Part shown: piece after piece, positions 1-4,842 of the stretch
Layout of the letters: each line of letters begins with the position of its first letter
Position numbering within the stretch: position 1 is the stretch's first letter
Assembly: GCA_001800495.1 (NCBI GenBank)
Contig: MGVM01000169.1
Location: forward strand, 1 to 5,500
Length of the DNA stretch: 5,500 nucleotides
Origin: Elusimicrobia bacterium RIFOXYB2_FULL_48_7
GTDB lineage: Bacteria; Elusimicrobiota; Endomicrobiia; CG1-02-37-114; XYA2-FULL-39-19
Reading direction: 5' to 3'
Program-made: the position numbers and the translations under genes
Notes under the pieces: generated by a model
The model's database searches: none
Seen by the model: the letters and a program-made list of their open reading frames with translations, nothing else
What the model was told of the DNA's origin: nothing

Positions 1-1
1 A

Positions 2-388
2 AACCCGCTGGAAATAGCCCTTGCAAGCGGCGCCACTTACTTGGCCAGGGGTTTCTCCAACAACATGGACATTATGAAAAGGATATTCAAAGAAGCCATT
101 CTTCACAGGGGGTTTTCGCTGGTGGATGTGCTCCAGGTCTGTGTGACATTTTTCAACATGTATGATTATTACAACAAAAAGGCGTATGAACTCACCGACC
201 ACAACCCTGGGCGGTTTGACGAGGCAATGAAGAAACTGCGCGAGTGGGATTACAATATGAATGTGCCGATAGCGCTGGGCACCATATATAATAAGGAAGA
301 CAACACTTTTGACGATAATTACCACCAGCAGCCGGCGGGCGCGGACAGGGAAGGAAAAATAAAGGAATTATTGAAAAAGTACATATAA
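2..388 (+). CDS. 2-oxoacid:ferredoxin oxidoreductase, beta subunit (C-terminal part, 5' end outside the window)
   Basis: The reading frame is open from base 2 and ends at TAA 386-388, giving the last 128 residues of a larger protein. It begins inside a typical beta-subunit motif (ALASGATYLARGFS), followed by GFSLVDVLQVCVTF and, near the end, a REWDYNMN...ALGTIY block. These segments are characteristic of the thiamine-diphosphate-binding beta subunit of the pyruvate/2-oxoglutarate/branched-chain 2-oxoacid:ferredoxin oxidoreductase family. Such enzymes decarboxylate a 2-oxoacid to an acyl-CoA in the cytoplasm and pass electrons to ferredoxin. The thiamine-binding GDG region and any cluster cysteines lie upstream of the window, so the substrate cannot be decided; the two-subunit KorB/PorB-like type is most likely. 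The alpha subunit is expected upstream. The next gene starts about 120 bases downstream on the same strand. The family is secure, the substrate is not. Confidence 0.88.
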   Translation, partial: NPLEIALASGATYLARGFSNNMDIMKRIFKEAILHRGFSLVDVLQVCVTFFNMYDYYNKKAYELTDHNPGRFDEAMKKLREWDYNMNVPIALGTIYNKEDNTFDDNYHQQPAGADREGKIKELLKKYI

Positions 389-389
389 T
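384..389 (+). promoter_or_regulatory. Possible -10 box (TATAAT) for the downstream operon
   Basis: A perfect TATAAT overlaps the stop codon of the oxidoreductase gene in an AT-rich patch. It would place a transcription start near position 396, about 110 bases before the lipoprotein start codon. No good -35 box lies 16-18 bases upstream: a TTGAAA at 371-376 is too close, and there is no TGn extension. The position at the head of the only long intergenic gap supports a promoter, but the consensus hexamer alone in AT-rich DNA is weak evidence. Confidence 0.3.
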
Positions 390-396
390 ATACACA

Positions 397-410
397 GCCC
401 ATAAATGGGC
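397..410 (+). other. Short hairpin after the oxidoreductase stop codon
   Basis: GCCCA (397-401) and TGGGC (406-410) form a perfect 5-bp stem around a TAAA loop, 8 bases after the stop codon of the upstream gene. No T-run follows, so it is not a classical intrinsic terminator. It may protect the 3' end of the upstream message or mark a weak termination or processing site, or it may be chance. Confidence 0.25.
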
Positions 411-457
411 AACTACGAAAAACAAATATCAGCTAAGGGATGACAAAAAAGGAGAGC

Positions 458-490
458 GCCGCATACCCTTCCAAGCGGGTAGCATGCGGC
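458..490 (+). promoter_or_regulatory. Imperfect 11-bp hairpin in the leader of the oxygen-defence operon
   Basis: GCCGCAT (458-464) is the exact reverse complement of ATGCGGC (484-490), and inside it ACCC (465-468) pairs with GGGT (477-480). This gives an 11-bp stem with a 3-base bulge (AGC, 481-483) and an 8-base loop. It ends 7 bases before the ribosome binding site of the lipoprotein gene. No T-run follows on the + strand, so it does not look like a terminator. It could be an mRNA-stability or translation-control structure, or the outer arms could be a DNA operator with half-sites about 26 bases apart. The structure is seen directly; the function is inference. Confidence 0.45.
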
Positions 491-497
491 ATCTAAC

Positions 498-503
498 AGG
501 AGG
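498..503 (+). promoter_or_regulatory. Ribosome binding site that decides the lipoprotein start
   Basis: AGGAGG lies 4 bases before the ATG at 508 and 7 bases before a second ATG at 511. The next two genes have the same AGGAGG core with 4- and 5-base spacers (996-1001 and 2190-2195), so 508 fits local practice best. It also argues against the in-frame ATG at 484, which lies in the hairpin and has no such site. Confidence 0.8.
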
Positions 504-507
504 GAAA

Positions 508-996
508 ATGATGAAGAAACTATTTTTTTCGCTGATGGTGTTGTGTTTAACAGTTTCCTGCATGGCTAAAGACAAAAATACAGGCGGCTCCGGATATGCC
601 AAAGCGCCTGATTTCAACCTGTCTGACTTAAGCGGCAAGTCGGTAAAGTTGAAAAGCTACAAAGGCAAGAAGGTTGTCCTGCTTGTTTTCGGCGCCACTT
701 GGTGCCCTTACTGCGTCAAGGAGGTCCCGGAACTGAACGAGCTTCACGAAAAAATGGACAAGAAGAAGTTCGAAATCCTGGCGGTAGACATACAGGAAAG
801 TTATGAACATGTGAGCAAATTTGTCAAGGCAAAAGGCATCAAGTACAGGATGCTGATGGACACAGATGCCTCGGCCGCCACGGCTTACGGGGTACGGGGG
901 ATACCCATGAGCTTTTTGATAGACAAAAAGGGATACATAAAAAATGCGGGCAACCGCCTGCCGTCAGCCGAAGAAATAAAAAAGCTTCTGAAATAA
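508..996 (+). CDS. TlpA-like thioredoxin-fold lipoprotein (thiol:disulfide oxidoreductase)
   Basis: The protein has 162 residues. A lysine pair and a hydrophobic stretch lead to an LTVSC lipobox with Cys18 as the likely lipidated residue, so the mature protein should be a membrane-anchored lipoprotein outside the cytoplasm. The rest is a TlpA/ResA/AhpC-TSA type thioredoxin fold: APDFNLSDLSGK, a KKVVLLVFGATW strand, the redox pair Cys66-Pro-Tyr-Cys69, and the cis-proline segment GIPMSFLID with Pro133. CPYC is the glutaredoxin dipeptide; TlpA proteins more often have CxPC. The family transfers electrons to or from protein thiols, in cytochrome maturation or in reduction of oxidised extracytoplasmic proteins; neither can be chosen here, since no CcdA/DsbD partner or cytochrome gene is visible. 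The flavodiiron gene follows 9 bases later. Start codons at 511 or 484 are alternatives. Family confident, substrate unknown. Confidence 0.88.
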   Translation: MMKKLFFSLMVLCLTVSCMAKDKNTGGSGYAKAPDFNLSDLSGKSVKLKSYKGKKVVLLVFGATWCPYCVKEVPELNELHEKMDKKKFEILAVDIQESYEHVSKFVKAKGIKYRMLMDTDASAATAYGVRGIPMSFLIDKKGYIKNAGNRLPSAEEIKKLLK

Positions 997-1001
997 GGAG
1001 G
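996..1001 (+). promoter_or_regulatory. Ribosome binding site of the flavodiiron gene
   Basis: A full AGGAGG overlaps the last base of the lipoprotein stop codon and sits 4 bases before the ATG at 1006. This is among the strongest initiation sites in the window and suggests high translation of the flavodiiron protein. Confidence 0.8.
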
Positions 1002-1005
1002 AAAA

Positions 1006-2199
1006 ATGACTGCTGTTAAGATAATTGACGGTTTATACTGGGTTGGCGCGGTAGATTGGAATGTGCGGGCTTTTCACGGCCATACTTACAACACGCAGAA
1101 GGGCACTACTTACAACGCCTACCTTGTCGTTGACGAGAAAATCGCTCTGGTTGACACGGTTTACGGGCCGTTCACGGCTGACCTGATCGAAAATATTAAA
1201 GAGATCATTGATCCCGCAAAGATCGACTATATAATCGCAAACCACGTTGAAACCGACCATTCCGGCGCGCTTCCCGCCATACATAAGCTCTGCCCGAAGG
1301 CGAAAGTTCTCGGCACGCAGAAATGCAAAGAGGGCTTGTACAAGAATTACTACGGGGACTGGGAATTCCAGGAAGTGAAAACCGGCGACAAACTGAGCTT
1401 GGGCAAAAAAACGCTTACGTTCCTTGAAGCGCCCATGCTCCACTGGCCGGATAGCATGTTCACTTACATGGTTGAAGACGCAATTCTGCTTCCCAACGAC
1501 GCTTTCGGCCAGCATTACGCCAGCTCGCAGAGGTTTGATGATGAAGTTGACCCGTGTTTCCTGATGGATGAGGCGGCGAAGTACTATGCGAACATCCTGT
1601 TGCCTTTCAGCCCGCTGGTCCTTCGCAAAATAGATGAAGTCCAGAAAGCGAACATCCCCATCAAAATAATCGCGCCCAGCCACGGTATCATCTGGCGCAA
1701 GGACCCGATGAAGATAGTAAACGCCTACGTAGAGTGGGCGAAGAATACCACAAAGAAAAAAGTAGTAATTGTCTACGAAACTATGTGGAAATCAACGGAA
1801 ATAATGGCGAAGCAGATCGCCGACGGGATTATAGACTCCGGTGGGGTTGATGTTAAGATATATGACGTGGGCAGCGCGGATAAAACGGATGTCATCAAGG
1901 AAATGCTTGATGCCAAGGGGTTTTTGATTGGTTCTTCAACCCACGGCAATGACATGCTTCCCCATATGGCGGGATTCCTGGCGTTTTTAAAAGATATGAA
2001 GCCCAAGGGGCGTCTCACGGCTGCGTTCGGTTCCTTCGGATGGGCCGGAGGGGCCGTAGCTAGTATTGAAAAGATGCTGAAAGAGTCGGGGATTGAAGTC
2101 GCGCAGCCGGGGCTTGGCGTTAAGTTCGTCCCGGACGCGAATGAGATAAAGGCGTGTTATGAATTCGGAAGGGAATTCGCGAAAAAAATAGGAGGATAA
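1006..2199 (+). CDS. fprA: Flavodiiron protein (A-type flavoprotein; O2/NO reductase)
   Basis: The 397-residue protein has the two-domain core of flavodiiron proteins. Residues 1 to about 250 are a metallo-beta-lactamase-like domain with the full diiron ligand set: His80-x-Glu82-x-Asp84-His85 (in NHVETDHSGALP), His146 (MLHWPDSM), Asp165 (LPNDAFGQH) and His226 (PSHGIIW). Residues from about 252 to the end are a flavodoxin domain with an FMN phosphate loop at 259-265 (TMWKSTE), SSTHGND at 310-316 and GSFGWAGGA at 342-350. The family reduces O2 to water, or NO to N2O, in the cytoplasm of anaerobes, taking electrons from rubredoxin or F420H2. It carries no fused rubredoxin or flavin reductase domain (minimal class A), so it needs an external donor; the rubredoxin-like domain of the rubrerythrin encoded next door is one candidate. 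O2 rather than NO as substrate is suggested by the context only. Confidence 0.96.
   Translation: MTAVKIIDGLYWVGAVDWNVRAFHGHTYNTQKGTTYNAYLVVDEKIALVDTVYGPFTADLIENIKEIIDPAKIDYIIANHVETDHSGALPAIHKLCPKAKVLGTQKCKEGLYKNYYGDWEFQEVKTGDKLSLGKKTLTFLEAPMLHWPDSMFTYMVEDAILLPNDAFGQHYASSQRFDDEVDPCFLMDEAAKYYANILLPFSPLVLRKIDEVQKANIPIKIIAPSHGIIWRKDPMKIVNAYVEWAKNTTKKKVVIVYETMWKSTEIMAKQIADGIIDSGGVDVKIYDVGSADKTDVIKEMLDAKGFLIGSSTHGNDMLPHMAGFLAFLKDMKPKGRLTAAFGSFGWAGGAVASIEKMLKESGIEVAQPGLGVKFVPDANEIKACYEFGREFAKKIGG
2190..2195 (+). promoter_or_regulatory. Ribosome binding site of rubrerythrin
   Basis: AGGAGG lies inside the last codons of the flavodiiron gene, 5 bases before the ATG at 2201. The two genes are separated by a single base, so translation of rubrerythrin is probably efficient and partly coupled. 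Confidence 0.8.
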
Positions 2200-2200
2200 A

Positions 2201-2776
2201 ATGAAAAGCATCAAGGGTAGCAAGACGGAAAAGAATTTGCTGGCATCATTTGCCGGGGAGTCGCAGGCAAGGAACCGTTATACGTATTTTTCATCGGCGG
2301 CGAAGAAAGAGGGCTACGAGCAGATCTCTTTTATTTTTGCCGATACCGCTGATAACGAAAAAGAGCACGCGAAGATATTTTTCAAATACCTTGAGGGTGG
2401 GGACGTAGAGATCACCGCGGCGTATCCTGCCGGTATCATAGGCAAGACCGCTGATAACCTGAAAGCCGCTGCCGCCGGTGAAAACTTTGAGCACACATCC
2501 CTTTATCCGGGTTTCGCCAAAATAGCCGAGGAAGAGGGTTATCCGGAAGTTGCGGCAAGCTACAGGGCTATTTCCGTTGCCGAGAAACAGCACGAAAAAA
2601 GATACCTGGATTTGCTAAAAAACGTGAAGGAAAACAAGGTGTTCAAGAAAGAGAAATCAATAAAGTGGAGATGCCGGAACTGCGGGTATATTCACGAAGG
2701 CGCTGAACCGCCGAAAGAATGCCCTGCCTGCAGGCATCCGACAGCATATTTTGAAATGTTAGGGGAAAACTGGTAG
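2201..2776 (+). CDS. rbr: Rubrerythrin (non-haem diiron NADH/rubredoxin peroxidase)
   Basis: At 191 residues it matches classical rubrerythrin length. The N-terminal four-helix ferritin-like domain carries the diiron ligands Glu20 (GESQARNRY), Glu53 and His56 (ENxxH-like NEKEH), Glu94 and Glu97 (GENFEH), and Glu128 and His131 (EKQH). A C-terminal rubredoxin-like domain binds one iron through Cys158, Cys161, Cys174 and Cys177 (CRNCG and CPAC). All the residues expected for activity are present. The enzyme reduces H2O2 to water in the cytoplasm of anaerobes, with electrons entering through the rubredoxin site. It sits between the flavodiiron protein and the ferredoxin-like gene, with a 1-base gap before it and a 1-base overlap after it. 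Any H2O2 formed by flavins or leaky O2 reduction would be its substrate. Confidence 0.97.
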   Translation: MKSIKGSKTEKNLLASFAGESQARNRYTYFSSAAKKEGYEQISFIFADTADNEKEHAKIFFKYLEGGDVEITAAYPAGIIGKTADNLKAAAAGENFEHTSLYPGFAKIAEEEGYPEVAASYRAISVAEKQHEKRYLDLLKNVKENKVFKKEKSIKWRCRNCGYIHEGAEPPKECPACRHPTAYFEMLGENW

Positions 2777-3552
2777 TGAAAAGAAAGATCATCACTATTG
2801 ACGAAAAACTTTGCAACGGGTGCGGAGAGTGCATTCCGGGGTGCCCCGAGCAGGCAATCCAAGTAGTTGAAACCAAGAAGGGCCCCAAGGCGCGTTTGGT
2901 AAAGGATTTTTACTGTGATGGGCTGGGCGCCTGCCTGGGCACCTGCCCGACCGGCGCGCTTCAAATAGAAGAAAAGGAAGCGGCAGCTTACGATGACAAG
3001 GCAACAGTTGAGCGCATAAAGAAGGTCGCGCCTGAAATGCTGGAAACCCATGCCAAACACATGAAGGAACATGGAATGGGCGGCCATTCAAGCCATCAAG
3101 CCTGCGCGTGCCCTTCATCGCAGACAATGGATTTCAGGCAGGAAAAACATGCTGACACCGGCGTGCGCGCCCAGGATGTGCCGTCGGAACTTACCCAGTG
3201 GCCGGTGCAGATGCACCTGGTTTTACCTTCGGCGCCATATTTCAAAAACGCTGACCTACTTGTCGCCGCTGATTGCGTGCCTTTCACTTACGCCAATTTC
3301 CACGGGGAATACCTGAAAGGCAGGGCCCTGGTGATTGGCTGCCCGAAACTGGATGACGTGGAAGCGTACATTGAAAAAATGGCGGCCATAATAAGCGAAG
3401 CGGGCCTGAAAAGCATAAAAATCGTGCGCATGGAAGTGCCCTGCTGTGCCGGGCTTGAGTATATAGTAAAGGAAGCCATGAAAAAAGCCGGCAAGAACGT
3501 GCCGGTGAGCAATGTTGTGATAGGGATAAAGGGCAGCATAATCACTAAATGA
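2776..3552 (+). CDS. 4Fe-4S ferredoxin-like protein with a cysteine-containing C-terminal domain
   Basis: Translation starts at GTG 2776, overlapping the rubrerythrin stop by one base (TAGTG); an AGGGG lies 10 bases upstream. Residues 1-65 form a two-cluster ferredoxin fold: the first motif is complete (Cys13, Cys16, Cys19, Cys23), while in the second (Cys47, Cys53, Cys57) the expected second cysteine is Leu50 (CDGLGACLGTCP). A linker, about 92-116, is rich in histidine (92, 95, 99, 104, 107) and ends in Cys110-Ala-Cys112. A C-terminal domain, about 130-258, holds Cys167 (AADCVPF), Cys189 (IGCPKLDD) and a Cys223-Cys224 pair. I recognise the architecture from proteins annotated only as ferredoxin or iron-sulfur protein in many anaerobes; I know of no established reaction. 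Electron transfer in the cytoplasm is the likely role, and the operon suggests a link to O2/peroxide reduction. The specific function is unknown. Confidence 0.88.
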   Translation: MKRKIITIDEKLCNGCGECIPGCPEQAIQVVETKKGPKARLVKDFYCDGLGACLGTCPTGALQIEEKEAAAYDDKATVERIKKVAPEMLETHAKHMKEHGMGGHSSHQACACPSSQTMDFRQEKHADTGVRAQDVPSELTQWPVQMHLVLPSAPYFKNADLLVAADCVPFTYANFHGEYLKGRALVIGCPKLDDVEAYIEKMAAIISEAGLKSIKIVRMEVPCCAGLEYIVKEAMKKAGKNVPVSNVVIGIKGSIITK

Positions 3553-4196
3553 ATTTAAAAGAACTCAGGCGCTCTTATGCGCAGAGAAAAAAAGGCATTG
3601 TCTCCCGGCTGGAAGAGTTCGGCTCGGTCCTGGCCGGCAGCCGCGACAGGGAGATATTCACCGAGCTGTCTTTCTGCCTGTTCACGCCGCAGTCAAAAGC
3701 AAAATCCTGCTGGGAAGCGGTGACAACGCTTAAAAACAACAAACTGCTTTTCGATGGTAAAGCTCCCCAAATCAGCAAACACCTCAACAAAGTCCGTTTC
3801 AAAAACAACAAGGCCAGGTACGTGGTGGAAGCCCGGGAGAGGATCAGTGGGTTGATGGATTTGCTGGACGGGAAAACACCCGGTATCCGGGGCCCTGAGT
3901 TCGCTGTTTCCGCCCGCGAGTGGCTTGTGAAGAACATCAAAGGCATCGGTTACAAGGAAGCAAGCCATTTCCTGCGCAATATCGGGTTGGGCGAACATAT
4001 CGCCATCCTTGACAGGCATATCCTTAAAAATATGAAGGCGCTGGGTGTAATTAAAGAAATCCCGGCCGCGATCACTCCGAAAAAATACCTGGAGATGGAA
4101 AGAAAGCTTATAAACTTCTCAAAAATAATTAAAATACCGGTTTCTCACCTGGACCTGCTTTTCTGGTCCAACGAAACAGGAGAAATATTCAAATGA
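3549..4196 (+). CDS. ogg: 8-oxoguanine DNA glycosylase / AP lyase, Ogg2 family
   Basis: This 215-residue protein matches the Ogg2 group known mainly from archaea such as Methanocaldococcus. The helix-hairpin-helix segment NIKGIGYKEASHFLRN holds the catalytic lysine, Lys136, and the following LDRHIL holds Asp155, 19 residues later as in other HhH-GPD glycosylases. An early SFCLFTPQSKA segment and the C-terminal LDLLFWSNETGEIFK also match the family. It is bifunctional: it excises 8-oxoguanine and cleaves the strand at the resulting abasic site. The chain ends exactly at Lys215; a C-terminal lysine is a known base-recognition feature of Ogg2, so the gene looks intact. The ATG overlaps the ferredoxin stop by four bases (ATGA) with no good ribosome binding site, implying translational coupling. 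Its place after O2- and peroxide-removing enzymes fits repair of oxidative damage. Confidence 0.93.
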   Translation: MNLKELRRSYAQRKKGIVSRLEEFGSVLAGSRDREIFTELSFCLFTPQSKAKSCWEAVTTLKNNKLLFDGKAPQISKHLNKVRFKNNKARYVVEARERISGLMDLLDGKTPGIRGPEFAVSAREWLVKNIKGIGYKEASHFLRNIGLGEHIAILDRHILKNMKALGVIKEIPAAITPKKYLEMERKLINFSKIIKIPVSHLDLLFWSNETGEIFK

Positions 4197-4447
4197 GCCC
4201 ACGGTGCCCCGGGAACGACGGCCGTTTTTTAAAGGTGGAAATCCACAAGTGCCCCAAATGCGCTTATGAAGTGGAAATGTTTTCTGACGAAGCCCTGGTG
4301 AAATGCCCCAAGTGCAAGAGCGAGATAACCCGCAACCCGGACACATCCTGTATTTCCTGGTGCAAGTTCGCAAAGCAGTGCATAGGCGAAAACAAGTGGA
4401 ATGAGATCAGGAAGATAATTGATGCTGACCCCAAACGGAAAAAATAA
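4193..4447 (+). CDS. Small zinc-ribbon protein (CPGxDxR type), function unknown
   Basis: This 84-residue protein has eight cysteines: Cys5 in CPGNDGRF, Cys20-x2-Cys23, Cys38-x2-Cys41, and Cys53, Cys57 and Cys63 in SCISWCKFAKQC. The two CPKC knuckles should form a zinc ribbon; the remaining cysteines could bind a second metal. I recall the same pattern (CPGxD, two CPxC, then CxxWCxYAxxC) as a domain in anaerobes' proteins, sometimes before an HD phosphohydrolase domain. Here it stands alone and ends in a basic PKRKK tail, so it is either a genuine small protein or that domain without its partner. The start overlaps the ogg stop by four bases (ATGA), with AGGAG 10 bases upstream at 4178-4182. 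The dense conserved cysteines and operon packing make it a real gene. A DNA, RNA or protein-binding role is possible but unsupported. Confidence 0.8.
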   Translation: MSPRCPGNDGRFLKVEIHKCPKCAYEVEMFSDEALVKCPKCKSEITRNPDTSCISWCKFAKQCIGENKWNEIRKIIDADPKRKK

Positions 4448-4842
4448 TGAACCTTGAAGCGCTTATCAAAGAATTCATCTCGCTGAAAAAATTCGCTCTT
4501 GTCGGTGCCACCGACAGGAAGGAAAAATTCGGCTACAAGATACTGGTGAGCCTGGTTTCGCGCGGCTACTCGGTTTACCCAATAAACCCCCGGCTTGAAG
4601 AAATTGAAGGCCATAAATGCTACAAAACCCTCTCGGACCTGCCAGTCAAGGTTGATGTAGTGGACCTGGTAGTTCCCCCGGCGGTAACCGAAAAGGTCGT
4701 TGAAGAATGCTACACCCTGGGGCTTACGCGGGTGTGGATGCAGCCGGGAGCAAGCAGCGAGAAAGCCATAAAATACTGCGATGATAACGGGATAAAGGTT
4801 GTTCACGACGCCTGCGTGATGACAAGCCACCCTGATGAATAA
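4447..4842 (+). CDS. CoA-binding domain protein (YccU-like, Rossmann fold)
   Basis: The 131-residue protein is a single CoA_binding_2-type Rossmann domain. KKFALVGATDRKEKFGY at 14-30 is the nucleotide-binding glycine turn, followed by YSVYPINPRLEEIEGHKCY, the VDVVDLVVPP strand and RVWMQPGASS (Trp97-Met-Gln-Pro-Gly101). The DACVM segment near the end is where relatives have a conserved cysteine (Cys124 here). Related domains form the CoA-binding part of succinyl-CoA synthetase and ADP-forming acetyl-CoA synthetases, but the stand-alone family has no settled reaction; a role in binding CoA or sensing acyl-CoA in the cytoplasm is usual inference. The length is normal for the family. The ATG overlaps the preceding stop by one base (TAATG) and there is no strong ribosome binding site, so translation is probably coupled. 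Family secure, function open. Confidence 0.9.
   Translation: MNLEALIKEFISLKKFALVGATDRKEKFGYKILVSLVSRGYSVYPINPRLEEIEGHKCYKTLSDLPVKVDVVDLVVPPAVTEKVVEECYTLGLTRVWMQPGASSEKAIKYCDDNGIKVVHDACVMTSHPDE

Noticed and set aside
445..490. Intrinsic terminator for a - strand transcript (hairpin plus T6 read on the - strand)
   Set aside because: The A-run at 445-450 is 7 bases away from the stem, too far for a classical terminator, and no - strand gene leads into it.
484..507. Upstream ATG as start of the lipoprotein
   Set aside because: It would add eight residues before the signal peptide, lies inside the hairpin and lacks a ribosome binding site, while AGGAGG sits correctly before 508.
1033..1683. 216-codon open frame on the - strand
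   Set aside because: It lies wholly antisense to the flavodiiron gene, whose catalytic motifs are all in the + frame. The translation shows no recognisable domain and there is no ribosome binding site or promoter for it.
2161..2178. Two GAATTC repeats 6 bases apart near the end of the flavodiiron gene
   Set aside because: They encode the ordinary family residues EFGREF; a codon-level coincidence and not a repeat element.
3488..3505. 6-bp perfect hairpin (CCGGCA/TGCCGG)
   Set aside because: It falls within the coding sequence of the ferredoxin-like protein, with no T-run or start nearby; short GC-rich palindromes of this size are expected by chance.
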